From assembly GCA_943371425.1 (NCBI GenBank), contig CALRUR010000006.1:62001-126000 (forward strand): DNA of 64,000 nucleotides. The letters run 5' to 3'. This DNA is from CAJBVG01 sp943371425. GTDB taxonomy: Bacteria; Bacteroidota; Bacteroidia; Sphingobacteriales; Sphingobacteriaceae. A program made the translations under genes and the position numbers. Shown piece after piece: positions 15,817 to 24,824 of the stretch (position 1 is the stretch's first letter; the number at the start of each line of letters is the position of its first letter). Under the pieces are notes generated by a model that saw nothing but the letters and a program-made list of their open reading frames with translations, did not search any database and was not told where the DNA came from.

Positions 15817-17493
15817 TTAATCTATTGGCAATATAATTCTAAATTCGGAGCCCTTTCCCAGCTCACTCTTTACAGATATCTCTCCTTTCATAAATTTAAC
15901 TACTTCTTTACAAAAAGCCAAACCTATGCCCACACTTCCTTGCTGGTTAAATTGGTTTTCGATGCGGTAAAATTTGTTGAACACGTTTTCAATCTCATTT
16001 TTGGGGATTCCAATTCCTTTATCAATAAAAAATATAGCAAGCTGATCTTTCACTCGCCTTATTTTTATTTGCATTTGTTTTTTATCATCTGGAGAGTATT
16101 TATAAGCATTGTCTATCATGTTCTGAAACAAACTAAATAGCAATACCCTGTCGCCGTTATAATATAAAATATTTTGCACGGTATAATCGATATCGAAATT
16201 CGGGTATTTTATTTGATAGGCATCAACCAAATCTCTACAGAATTCATATAAATCTATTTTCTCTTTTTTAACAATTAAACTTCTGTTTTCTAATTGTGTT
16301 AACGACAAAAGCTTATTTAACAAATCATTCAGCTTATCGGCTTCTTCATCTAAAATTCTGCCGTATAATTCTTTGTCTTTATCCTGGAGCACAGGTTGAT
16401 TTTTAATATTGTTCGCTGCTATTTTAATTACGCTTACCGGTGTTTTAAATTCATGCGTAAGGTTATTTACAAAATCATATTGTAGCTTAAACAATTTCGC
16501 ATTGATGTTTAAATTTCTGTAAATTAAAATCGCAATAAACAACATAATTAAATATACCGCCAAAATACCAATGGCTATTGGGGTAAAGAGCATCCCGATA
16601 CGTTTGTTTACAAAAGGTTTAGACGATATAAAGTATAATTGATAATCTGAAAACGCTCCAGGTAATGAAATACCTGTGGTAAAATAATTTTTATCGTTTA
16701 TAAGCGAATCAAACGTAATGGGTCTGATTAATATTTTTTCGTATAAAAAAGGATTGTTGTTTATTATTTGTAAACGATTAGGTTCTAAGTTAAAGGTTAA
16801 CAAATCCTGATCATATCCTAAACTAGCATTTATATTTTCTGCGAGTAATGCACTGTACACGCGCATATCGGCATTGCGAGGTACGTTAATAAAACTCACT
16901 TGTTTGTCGTTAAAAGAATAGAATACTTTAAATACCACATCTGGTGTGATATCAATTGTAGAGTCGTAGTGATTTACAAAATCGGCAAATTTAATTACAG
17001 ACTTACTAAAGTCGTTCGCATCTTTACCACTAAACTCACCGTATTCATTTTTCTTAAATTGTAATTTTATTTTTGGCGATTTATTTACATTCTCTATTTC
17101 ATAAACTGATTTTACACCTATAGAAAATCGATCTTGCCTAAAACCATCATCGATAGGTAGGTTTCCCACTTCAATATCATAAAAAGTGATGCTTTTAATA
17201 ATGGCGAAATTTTTAAAAAAGTTGGATGATAAACCAACCATCGATACAGAATCGAGGTAACCTTGGTACAAAGATATTTGAGGGATTTTCGTAAATATAA
17301 AATCGTTATAAGGCTTTAGCGCATCTTCTAATACTTCAACCTTATCTGTTACAAACTGCGATTCTATTACTTTCTGTGTAAACTTATATCCAAAAAACAA
17401 GGCAATGAAAAAGGTAATGGTAAGCACCACAATAAAAATAGGAATTAAAGCATAATTTTTACGGTAGTTATTCTTAGGAGATTTCTGACTCAT
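15817..17493 (-). CDS. Sensor histidine kinase (RprX-like)
   Basis: Membrane sensor of 558 aa: TM1 at about 16-37, a large extracytoplasmic region (about 40-300, no named domain seen), TM2 at about 301-325, then DHp with the H-box HEFKTPVSV (phospho-His about 347), N-box (QNMIDNAYKYSPDD), G1 (FIDKGIGIPKNE), F-box-like FNKFYRIE and G2 (GIGLAFCKEVV). All catalytic parts are intact. The start overlaps the S9 peptidase stop by one base, so translation of peptidase and kinase is coupled; the cognate regulator follows. Confidence 0.94.
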   Translation of the reverse strand: MSQKSPKNNYRKNYALIPIFIVVLTITFFIALFFGYKFTQKVIESQFVTDKVEVLEDALKPYNDFIFTKIPQISLYQGYLDSVSMVGLSSNFFKNFAIIKSITFYDIEVGNLPIDDGFRQDRFSIGVKSVYEIENVNKSPKIKLQFKKNEYGEFSGKDANDFSKSVIKFADFVNHYDSTIDITPDVVFKVFYSFNDKQVSFINVPRNADMRVYSALLAENINASLGYDQDLLTFNLEPNRLQIINNNPFLYEKILIRPITFDSLINDKNYFTTGISLPGAFSDYQLYFISSKPFVNKRIGMLFTPIAIGILAVYLIMLFIAILIYRNLNINAKLFKLQYDFVNNLTHEFKTPVSVIKIAANNIKNQPVLQDKDKELYGRILDEEADKLNDLLNKLLSLTQLENRSLIVKKEKIDLYEFCRDLVDAYQIKYPNFDIDYTVQNILYYNGDRVLLFSLFQNMIDNAYKYSPDDKKQMQIKIRRVKDQLAIFFIDKGIGIPKNEIENVFNKFYRIENQFNQQGSVGIGLAFCKEVVKFMKGEISVKSELGKGSEFRIILPID

Positions 17494-19376
17494 TATTTTT
17501 TCATTAGATTTTCATCAAAGAACATTTCTAATTCTTTATATAGGTTTATTTTATTTTCTTCTTTTCTAAATCCGTGACCTTCGTCATTCATCAATAAATA
17601 ATTTACTTTAACATCTTTTTTCTTCAATGTTTTTACAAACTGATTTATTTCTGACACACTCATTCGTTGGTCCTTCTCTCCATGGGCAATAAATACAGGC
17701 ACATTTATTTGGTCGGTATGAAAAACTGGAGAACATTCTTTTAAATATTCTACATCCGTTTCCGGGTTCCCAATCATCTCATAAATCATTTCCAAGTATT
17801 GTTTATAATAGGGAGGTATTTCTTTTATGTAAGAAAATAAGTTAGTGAATCCAGAGTAAGAGGCTACACACTTGTACAAACCAGAGTCTCTCACTACTCC
17901 GTTTAACGAAAAATATCCACCGAAACTCATTCCGTAAATACCAATTCTACCTGTATCTATAATCCCTTTATTAATTAAATGATACACGGCATCAGTATAA
18001 TCGTCTTGCATTTTTTTACCAACTTCTTTAAATCCAGCTTCATAAAAAGATTTGCCAAAACCATCTACTCCTCTATGGTTTACGGTAACCACCGCGAAAC
18101 CTCTGTTCGCAAAAAACTGCACTTCCGGATTATATCCCCAGCGAGTACGTTGCCATAAACCTGGATGCGCCAATACAATTAAAGGATATTTCTCTTGTTT
18201 TACTTTTGGTAGTGTGAGGTATGCATTCAGTTTCAAACCATCACGAGCAGTAAATTCAAAGGCATTTGTATTGGCTAACTCTTGTTCGTTTAACCAAGGT
18301 GAAACTTCAGCAATTTCTGTTAATTTAGATTGAGAAATATCGAAAATATAATACGTGCCAATATTTTTGTCGCTAAATAGTTTAATCAAAAACTTTTTGT
18401 CGTCTACGGTATAATTAACAATTACATAGCTACTTTCTTTGTCTATTTTTTCAATTGCTTTTTCAATTGCTTTTAAACTAGGGTTTAAATAATGTGTGCT
18501 ATGTTTATGGGTTCTAAATGTTGTAAATAACGGCATGTTGTTTTTATAAGAAAAACTCATATCGCTTATATCTACATCTTGGTGTTGAAATATTACTTCC
18601 GTTTCTTTGGCTGTTAATAAATCAAATTTTACGAGCGCTACCTTATCTCTATTTAAATTAGATAGTGCATAAACAGTATGTCCATCATCAGCAAAGCTAA
18701 TAGGATAAAGGGTTTCCTTGAAGTTTAAGCTAATTACTCCTTGGTATGGGGAATTAACTGTTTTTCTAAAAAGAATTTTTTCGTTTACCCCATCAGTAGT
18801 TACTGCTAATCTAATTTCGCCATTTTGATCTTGCTTCCAATAAGAAATATTTCCAGGGTTCTCATCAATCATGTTTAGTTTACCAGTATTGAAATTTAAC
18901 TTGTATAAATCAAACACTTCTTTTTTTCGTTTATTTAAACAGATGTAAATTTCTTCTGATTTTTGTGGAGGAATGTCTAAAAATCTTAAGCGAACGTCTT
19001 TATAAGGAGTTAGGTTTATTTTGTTTTCTCCATTTTTTTTGATGGAGTATAAATGATAGTTTTCTGTACCATCAATATCATATAAATAAATTAATTGATC
19101 AGCATCTACCCATAAATAATTATTTATACCTCTAACGGTATCAAAAGTTAGTTGAAGAACTTCTTTAGTTAATAAATTCTGACAAAAAATATTAGGCCTA
19201 TTTTTGTAATTTTGGATATACGATAAACAAGAGCCGTCTGGAGAAACCAGCATGTTACTCTTCTCCGGGTTCCTGAAAAAATCTTCTACAGGAATCCGCC
19301 TTGTTTCATTTTGCTCCCCCTTACAAGCAAATAGGAAGCTCAGAATGATTGCATATAGTATACTGTATTTTTTCAA
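17493..19376 (-). CDS. S9 family prolyl-oligopeptidase-like lipoprotein
   Basis: Serine peptidase of 627 aa with a lipoprotein signal (ILSFLFACKG, Cys 18), so it faces the periplasm or surface. The N-terminal half (about 30-370) is a beta-propeller with repeated strand blocks; the C-terminal alpha/beta-hydrolase domain has the triad S484 (GMSFGGYF), D569 (HGEKDQRMS) and H601 (NDEGHGFR), plus HPGLWQRTRWGYNPEVQ and NHRGVDGFG before the nucleophile. The nearest types are acylaminoacyl-/dipeptidyl-peptidase S9. It is the first gene of an operon with the kinase and regulator, which hints that the sensor reads peptide or envelope state. Confidence 0.9.
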   Translation of the reverse strand: MKKYSILYAIILSFLFACKGEQNETRRIPVEDFFRNPEKSNMLVSPDGSCLSYIQNYKNRPNIFCQNLLTKEVLQLTFDTVRGINNYLWVDADQLIYLYDIDGTENYHLYSIKKNGENKINLTPYKDVRLRFLDIPPQKSEEIYICLNKRKKEVFDLYKLNFNTGKLNMIDENPGNISYWKQDQNGEIRLAVTTDGVNEKILFRKTVNSPYQGVISLNFKETLYPISFADDGHTVYALSNLNRDKVALVKFDLLTAKETEVIFQHQDVDISDMSFSYKNNMPLFTTFRTHKHSTHYLNPSLKAIEKAIEKIDKESSYVIVNYTVDDKKFLIKLFSDKNIGTYYIFDISQSKLTEIAEVSPWLNEQELANTNAFEFTARDGLKLNAYLTLPKVKQEKYPLIVLAHPGLWQRTRWGYNPEVQFFANRGFAVVTVNHRGVDGFGKSFYEAGFKEVGKKMQDDYTDAVYHLINKGIIDTGRIGIYGMSFGGYFSLNGVVRDSGLYKCVASYSGFTNLFSYIKEIPPYYKQYLEMIYEMIGNPETDVEYLKECSPVFHTDQINVPVFIAHGEKDQRMSVSEINQFVKTLKKKDVKVNYLLMNDEGHGFRKEENKINLYKELEMFFDENLMKK

Positions 19377-19513
19377 ATCGAATAATTAGACTCTAATTTA
19401 ACAAAATATTGTGGCTAAAGGATTTTTAATGCTTCGCTGTAACACCATTTTTACCCTTATTCCGTTAATCAATTAAAATTAAAAAATTATCTATATTTTT
19501 ATTGCGTAAAGAA

Positions 19514-21316
19514 ATGAAAAAAATAAGATACTTATTAATCCTTTTGTTTGCCTTCAGCCTGCAAACCTTTGCTCAACGCGCAAATGTAGAAGCATTGGGT
19601 AAAGAGTACTTTGCAAAAGGAGAGTTTGATAAAGCGGAGACTATTTATCAGAAATTACACCAGAACGACCCTTCAAATACAGAGTATTATACCAAATATT
19701 ACCAATGTTTAATGGCTCAAAAGAAAACAGAGCAATCGGAAAAATTGGTAAAAAAAATGTTGAAGCGCAGCAATAGTTACCCTACTTATTACATAGACTT
19801 AGGTTTAGTATACGATTCAAACAACCAAGCCGAGAAGGCTGCAAAACAATACAACGAGGCATTAAATAAACTGGGTCCGGATTTAATGTTGCTGGTAGAT
19901 GTTACTGCAAAATTTACCGAATTACAATTATATGATTTCGCGCTAAAAGCATTACAAAAGGGGCGTATGTTAACTGGTAATCCTACTTTATTAAGCATGG
20001 ATGCTACTAAAATTTATAGTTTACAAAATAATAAACAAGGCATAATTGAAGAGCAGCTCAACACTTTTGAGCAAAACGCATACGAGCAAGATCAAATTCA
20101 ACAAAATTTTCAGGATTATTTTAACGATGAGAAGGATTATGATTTATTGAAAAACATTTTGTTGCAACGCTTACAAAAATTTCCTGATCAACAATTTTAT
20201 TCAGATTTGTTGATATGGACTTTTATACAACAACAAAATTTTGATGCTGCATTAATGCAAAGTATAGCCATGGATAAACGTTTTTCTGAAGAGGGGCAAC
20301 GCTTATTTCAGCTAGGGCAATATTGTAGAAATAACAAGAAATACGATGCTGCCATTAAATCATTTAGAGCAGTAATAGACAAAGGAAGTAATTTGCCTTT
20401 TTATAATCCCTCTAGAACAATGCTACTTAGTACACAGAAAGAAAAAATAACAAGCAGTGTGTATACTAATTCTGATTTAGATAATTTAGAGAAAGATTAC
20501 AAACAATATTTTTTAGATTTTGGTGAACAAAGTAGTACAGGCGAAGCTATGCGAGAGTATGCAAGTTTGTTGGCTCTTTATTTAAACCGAGCAAAAGAAG
20601 CGATTGTTATACTCGAAAAAATAATTGATAACCGATATGGAATTACTTCTTTTTTAGCACAGTGCAAATTAGATTTAGGCGATTATTATTTGTATGATGG
20701 TGATGTTTGGGAAGCGGCTATGATGTACGGGCAGGTCGACAAAGCTTATAAAGACGACCCCTTGGGGCAAATGGCAAAATATAAAAATGCCAAACTCTCT
20801 TATTTTGCTGGCGAGTTCGATTGGTCTAAAGCACAGCTCGATATTTTAAAAGCCAGCACTAGCCAATTAATTGCAAACGATGCGTTAAATTTAAGTTTGT
20901 TGATATCTGACAATGAAAATGTAGACACCAACCAACAAGCCTTACGATTATATTCGAAAGCAGATTTGTTAATCTATCAACATCAATATAAAAATGCATT
21001 ATTAAAATTAGATTCTATTGATGTATTATTTCCGGAGAATGATTTAAACGATGACATACTTTGGATGAAGGCAATGATAGAAGTGAATCAACAAAATTTT
21101 ATGAAAGCAATTGAGTTTTACAGCATCATTGTAGAGAAACACAAAGACGGCATATGGGCAGATGATGCATTGTTTACCATAGCAGATATATACGAACGGA
21201 AAATAAAGAACACAGAGTTAGCAATGAAAGCATACCAACAAATAATCGACGAATTCTCTGGAAGCATGTATATGGTAGAAGCGAGGAAAAGATTTAGGAT
21301 GTTGAGAGGTAGCTGA
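19514..21316 (+). CDS. Secreted TPR-repeat protein
   Basis: A 600-aa protein; start taken at ATG 19514 because it gives the signal peptide MKKIRYLLILLFAFSLQTFAQ, whereas the frame opens at a TTG 12 bp upstream. Multiple tetratricopeptide repeats, e.g. ANVEALGKEYFAKGEFDKAETIYQKLHQNDP near the N-terminus, SNNQAEKAAKQYNEAL, and a C-terminal set (FMKAIEFYSIIVEKH, WADDALFTIADIYE, YQQIIDEFSGS) like YbgF/BamD-type tails. Likely a periplasmic scaffold for protein contacts; the partner is unknown. Followed by a 112-bp heptad tract. Confidence 0.8.
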   Translation: MKKIRYLLILLFAFSLQTFAQRANVEALGKEYFAKGEFDKAETIYQKLHQNDPSNTEYYTKYYQCLMAQKKTEQSEKLVKKMLKRSNSYPTYYIDLGLVYDSNNQAEKAAKQYNEALNKLGPDLMLLVDVTAKFTELQLYDFALKALQKGRMLTGNPTLLSMDATKIYSLQNNKQGIIEEQLNTFEQNAYEQDQIQQNFQDYFNDEKDYDLLKNILLQRLQKFPDQQFYSDLLIWTFIQQQNFDAALMQSIAMDKRFSEEGQRLFQLGQYCRNNKKYDAAIKSFRAVIDKGSNLPFYNPSRTMLLSTQKEKITSSVYTNSDLDNLEKDYKQYFLDFGEQSSTGEAMREYASLLALYLNRAKEAIVILEKIIDNRYGITSFLAQCKLDLGDYYLYDGDVWEAAMMYGQVDKAYKDDPLGQMAKYKNAKLSYFAGEFDWSKAQLDILKASTSQLIANDALNLSLLISDNENVDTNQQALRLYSKADLLIYQHQYKNALLKLDSIDVLFPENDLNDDILWMKAMIEVNQQNFMKAIEFYSIIVEKHKDGIWADDALFTIADIYERKIKNTELAMKAYQQIIDEFSGSMYMVEARKRFRMLRGS

Positions 21317-21319
21317 ATC

Positions 21320-21431
21320 TAGTCGTTAGATGTTAGTCTTTAGACGGTAAGGAGTAGTGAGTAGCGAGTATTAAGTAGCGAGTAAACCAACAATGTTGCT
21401 AAATTCATAATTCATAATTCATAATTCAATA
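21320..21431. repeat. Long heptad-phased intergenic tract
   Basis: Sixteen consecutive 7-bp windows in a single phase fill the space between the TPR gene stop and the DUF4286 start: TAGTCGT, TAGATGT, TAGTCTT, TAGACGG, TAAGGAG, TAGTGAG, TAGCGAG, TATTAAG, TAGCGAG, TAAACCA, two unclear units, then TTCATAA three times and TTCAATA. Unit sequence drifts along the tract while the 7-bp phase is kept. Confidence 0.8.
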
Positions 21432-21432
21432 T

Positions 21433-21735
21433 ATGGTACTATACAGTGTAACAGTAAATGTAATAGAAGAGATTCACGAGGAGTGGATACAATGGATGCG
21501 CGAGGAGCACGTTCCGGAGGTAATGAATACTAGGTGTTTCGCGATGCACAAAATAATGAAGTTAAAGGAACCTGCACAAGATGGGCATACGTACTCTTTT
21601 CAATATTATTGTGAGTCTTTTGAAAAGTTGAATGAATACCAAACAAACTTTGCACCAGCCTTGCGAGCAGATGTAGAAAATAGATATGCGAATAAATTCG
21701 TAGCATTTAGAACCATTTTAGATATTATTGAATAA
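21433..21735 (+). CDS. DUF4286 family protein
   Basis: A 100-aa cytosolic protein. The opening VLYSVTVNVIEEIHEEWIQWM, EEHVPEVMNTRCF and the later YSFQYYCES are the pattern of DUF4286, a dimeric alpha-beta-barrel-like (ferredoxin-like) family common in Bacteroidota; no function is known. Its stop overlaps the start of the dTDP-sugar epimerase gene (TAATG), so the two are translationally coupled. Confidence 0.85.
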   Translation: MVLYSVTVNVIEEIHEEWIQWMREEHVPEVMNTRCFAMHKIMKLKEPAQDGHTYSFQYYCESFEKLNEYQTNFAPALRADVENRYANKFVAFRTILDIIE

Positions 21736-22277
21736 TGGAAATAACAAAAACGGATATAGAAGGCTTGTTGATTTTACAACCTAAAATTTGGAGAGATGAG
21801 CGCGGATATTTTTTTGAAAGTTTTAGAGAAGATGTTTTCAAAAAATTAAACCTCGATTTAAATTTTGTTCAAGACAATCAATCTTTATCTCAAAAAGGAA
21901 CCATAAGAGGATTGCATTTTCAGAAGGCGCCACACGAGCAAGGTAAACTGGTACGTGTATTACAAGGCAAGGTGTTAGATGTTGCCTTAGACATCCGAAA
22001 AAACTCTGCTACCTATGGTAAGTTTTTCGCAATAGAATTGAGTGCCGAAAACCAAACACAATTTTTTATACCACCAGGTTTTGCACATGGCTTTTCTACC
22101 TTAGAAAACAATACCATATTCTGTTATAAGTGTACAAATTATTACGATAAAGCTTCGGAAGGAGGAGTATTATATAACGACCCCGCATTGGGCATCGATT
22201 GGAAAGTGGAAGGCTTGTTTGTATCTGATAAAGATAAGGAGCTGCCAGTATTGAAAGACTTCGTTAGTCCGTTTTAA
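21735..22277 (+). CDS. rfbC: dTDP-4-dehydrorhamnose 3,5-epimerase
   Basis: Epimerises dTDP-4-keto-6-deoxyglucose on the way to dTDP-L-rhamnose for surface glycans. It is 180 aa, the usual size. Motifs: RGYFFESFRED, VQDNQSLSQKGTIRGLHFQ (catalytic His in RGLHFQ), KLVRVLQGKVLDVALDIRK, IPPGFAHGFSTLE, and YNDPALGIDW near the end. The other rhamnose genes (rfbA, B, D) are not nearby. The start is coupled to the DUF4286 gene. Confidence 0.95.
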   Translation: MEITKTDIEGLLILQPKIWRDERGYFFESFREDVFKKLNLDLNFVQDNQSLSQKGTIRGLHFQKAPHEQGKLVRVLQGKVLDVALDIRKNSATYGKFFAIELSAENQTQFFIPPGFAHGFSTLENNTIFCYKCTNYYDKASEGGVLYNDPALGIDWKVEGLFVSDKDKELPVLKDFVSPF

Positions 22278-22337
22278 AAAATGTGCAAATGAGTAGCACC
22301 CATTTGCACATTTTCGTATTTGCACATTTATCAATTT
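22278..22337. repeat. Octad-phased inverted repeat, bidirectional terminator
   Basis: The spacer between rfbC and the convergent OmpA gene is built of 8-bp units: TGTGCAAA, TGAGTAGC, ACCCATTT, GCACATTT, TCGTATTT, GCACATTT, ATCAATTT. The first unit is complementary to the later ones, giving a stem AAAATGTGCAAATG (22278-22291) with CATTTGCACATTTT (22301-22314), 9-nt loop and T-rich end. Confidence 0.75.
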
Positions 22338-23232
22338 ACTTTATATCCTCTGTCAACAAATTATACAACACATCTAATTTTGGTGTTAATATAATTTCGA
22401 TTCTACGGTTTTTACTTCTTGCTTCGGCAGTATTCATTTTTTCTACTGGCATAATTTCGCCTCTACCAGATGCCGTTACTCTGTTTGGATCTAACTTCTG
22501 ATTCTCGGTTAAAAATCTTACAACCGCCGTAGAGCGCAACACACTTAAATCCCAGTTATCTTTTATTTGGCCAAGGTTAGTTACTTTCATATTATCCGTA
22601 TGCCCCTCTACCAAAATATTAATGTCTGCTTGTGTTTCTAACACTTTTGCTAATTCTGATAAAGCCTCTTTACCACGCTCATCAATTTCTATACTTCCAG
22701 AGTTAAACAATAATTTATCTGTTAACGATACATAAACTTTACCATCTTTTATATTTACAGTTAAGCCACTTTTGTTAAAGCCAAGTAATGCATTTTGTAA
22801 TTTATCGCGCAATGCTTTTACAGCAGCATCTCTTTTAGCCATTGCATCTTCTACTTCTTGCAAGCGTTTTTCGCGCGCTGCTAAATTTGCTTGTGCAGTT
22901 TCTAATTCTTTAATTAACTTTTTAATCTCATCAGTACTGTTTGCGCGTAATTGTTTATAGTTTTCTGATAAGGTATTAGTTTGATCGGTTAATAATTTTA
23001 ATCGATTGTCTAAATCGCTCACTCGTGCACGTAAACTATTGATAGTATCGCGATGAAAACTTAATGCTTTAGTAAGGCTGTCTATTTTGATGTTCGCAAT
23101 GTTTAAGCCGTTTTGCAATGAATCTCTTTCATGCTGCATTGCTAAAAATTTCTTCTTAGGTACTACGCAAGAAGCCATTAATATAACAGCAACAACTAGT
23201 AGTAGGGGAGAAATGATTTTTTTCATGTTCAT
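22336..23232 (-). CDS. OmpA-family peptidoglycan-binding lipoprotein
   Basis: A 298-aa envelope protein. The signal ends in VILMASCVVPKKK (lipidated Cys about 22). A long coiled coil follows (about 30-160: heptads of L/I with many R, K, E, e.g. ANLAAREKRLQEVEDAMAKR). The C-terminal OmpA domain (about 165-290) has LFNSGSIEIDERGKEAL, NILVEGHTDNM (the His-Thr-Asp-Asn motif that binds diaminopimelate), and RVTASGRGE...NRRIEIILTPK. It likely tethers the outer membrane to peptidoglycan. Promoter box at 23262-23269. Confidence 0.92.
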   Translation of the reverse strand: MNMKKIISPLLLVVAVILMASCVVPKKKFLAMQHERDSLQNGLNIANIKIDSLTKALSFHRDTINSLRARVSDLDNRLKLLTDQTNTLSENYKQLRANSTDEIKKLIKELETAQANLAAREKRLQEVEDAMAKRDAAVKALRDKLQNALLGFNKSGLTVNIKDGKVYVSLTDKLLFNSGSIEIDERGKEALSELAKVLETQADINILVEGHTDNMKVTNLGQIKDNWDLSVLRSTAVVRFLTENQKLDPNRVTASGRGEIMPVEKMNTAEARSKNRRIEIILTPKLDVLYNLLTEDIK

Positions 23233-23261
23233 ATTGATTTAATATTTATAATATAATACAT

Positions 23262-23269
23262 CAAAGTTA
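23262..23269 (-). promoter_or_regulatory. TAnnTTTG -7 box for the OmpA lipoprotein
   Basis: On the minus strand this reads TAACTTTG, about 30 nt upstream of the start codon at 23232. Confidence 0.45.
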
Positions 23270-23389
23270 ATCTCCTTAAAGGATGTAGAAGGTCTCGATT
23301 TATCCACATTTATGAAAAATTGTTAGAATGCTTTGATTTACAAGTGTTTCGGATGAGCTTCTATCTTCATAAATAGCTGAAAAAATTAT

Positions 23390-23397
23390 TAAATTTG
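23390..23397 (+). promoter_or_regulatory. TAnnTTTG -7 box for fumC
   Basis: TAAATTTG fits the consensus, 20 nt before the fumC ATG at 23418. Confidence 0.45.
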
Positions 23398-23417
23398 CGG
23401 CGACAAAAATAACAATC

Positions 23418-24815
23418 ATGGAATTTCGTATTGAAAAAGACAGTTTAGGCGAGGTACAAGTACCTGCAGAGAAATATTGGGCAGCGCAAACACAACGCTC
23501 CTTACAAAATTTTAAAATTGGTGGCCCTGGCGATAAAATGCCTATGGAGATCATCCGCGCATTTGCCATTTTGAAAAAAGCGGCAGCCTTAACTAACCAA
23601 GATTTAGGTGTATTGGCAGCAGATAAAGCAGTGTTAATTGCGGAAGTATGCCAAGAGATATTAGACGGAAAATTAGATGCAGAATTTCCATTGGTAATTT
23701 GGCAAACAGGTTCGGGCACACAAAGTAATATGAATGTGAACGAAGTAGTAGCAAACCGCGGACACGTGGTACGTGGTGGTACTTTATTAGATGAACACAA
23801 AATATTACACCCGAATGATGATGTAAACAAATCGCAATCATCAAACGATACTTACCCAACGGCTATGCACATTGCAGCCTATACACAAGTAGTAGAAATA
23901 ACTATTCCGGGTATGTTGCAATTGAGAGATACACTTGATAAAAAGGCTAAAGAATACATGAATGTGGTAAAAATTGGTCGTACACATTTTATGGATGCAA
24001 CACCCTTAACATTAGGACAAGAATTTTCGGGCTATGTACAACAAATCACCAATTCGGTTAGAGCATTAAACAATGCTTTAGAAATGGTAAAAGAGTTGGC
24101 ATTAGGTGGAACAGCAGTGGGTACAGGATTAAATGCACCAAAGGGTTACGCAGAATTGGTTGCGAAAAAAATTGCAGAAATTTCTGGATATCCATTTGTT
24201 ACTGCACCTAATAAATTTGAAGCATTGGCAGCGCACGATGCCATGGTAGAATTATCGGGAGCCTTAAAACGTTCGGCAGTTGCTTTAATGAAAATTGCAA
24301 ACGATATTCGTATGTTGAGCTCAGGCCCTCGTTGTGGAATTGGCGAAATTATAATTCCGGATAACGAACCAGGTTCTTCTATTATGCCAGGTAAAGTAAA
24401 CCCTACGCAACCAGAAGCTTTAACAATGGTTTGTGCACAAGTAATTGGAAATGATGTAGCAGTTTCTGTAGGTGGAGCCACAGGTCATTTTGAACTGAAT
24501 GTATTTAAACCAATGATTGCAGCAAATGTATTACACTCTGCACGTTTAATTGGCGACGCATGCGTATCATTCGATTTAAATTGTGCAGTTGGCATTGTTC
24601 CAAATTACGACGACATTAAGAAAAACCTCGACAATTCATTAATGCTTGTAACTGCATTGAATACTCATATTGGATATGATAATTCTGCAAAAATTGCAAA
24701 GAAAGCGCATAAAGAAAATAAAACATTAAAAGCGGCAGCCATCGAATTAGGTTTATTAACTTCAGAACAATTTGATGAATGGGTTCGCCCAGAAAGTATG
24801 GTTGGTAATTTGTAA
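23418..24815 (+). CDS. fumC: Class II fumarate hydratase
   Basis: Interconverts fumarate and malate in the TCA cycle; iron-independent. It is 465 aa, normal length. Seen: EKDSLGEVQVPAEKYWAAQTQRS at the start, GSGTQSNMNVNEV, the substrate region KSQSSNDTYPTAMHIA, GRTHFMDATPLTLGQEFSGY, and the superfamily signature GSSIMPGKVNPTQPEA with the catalytic serine loop. It is followed at 9 bp by aroE. Confidence 0.97.
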   Translation: MEFRIEKDSLGEVQVPAEKYWAAQTQRSLQNFKIGGPGDKMPMEIIRAFAILKKAAALTNQDLGVLAADKAVLIAEVCQEILDGKLDAEFPLVIWQTGSGTQSNMNVNEVVANRGHVVRGGTLLDEHKILHPNDDVNKSQSSNDTYPTAMHIAAYTQVVEITIPGMLQLRDTLDKKAKEYMNVVKIGRTHFMDATPLTLGQEFSGYVQQITNSVRALNNALEMVKELALGGTAVGTGLNAPKGYAELVAKKIAEISGYPFVTAPNKFEALAAHDAMVELSGALKRSAVALMKIANDIRMLSSGPRCGIGEIIIPDNEPGSSIMPGKVNPTQPEALTMVCAQVIGNDVAVSVGGATGHFELNVFKPMIAANVLHSARLIGDACVSFDLNCAVGIVPNYDDIKKNLDNSLMLVTALNTHIGYDNSAKIAKKAHKENKTLKAAAIELGLLTSEQFDEWVRPESMVGNL

Positions 24816-24824
24816 TTTCAAACC

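Noticed and set aside
15940..16140. Plus-strand ORF inside the histidine kinase gene
   Set aside because: It is antisense to a well-supported gene and has no recognisable protein features.
22283..22501. Plus-strand ORF of 72 aa after rfbC
   Set aside because: It runs over the octad hairpin and antisense to the OmpA C-domain; composition reflects the repeats.
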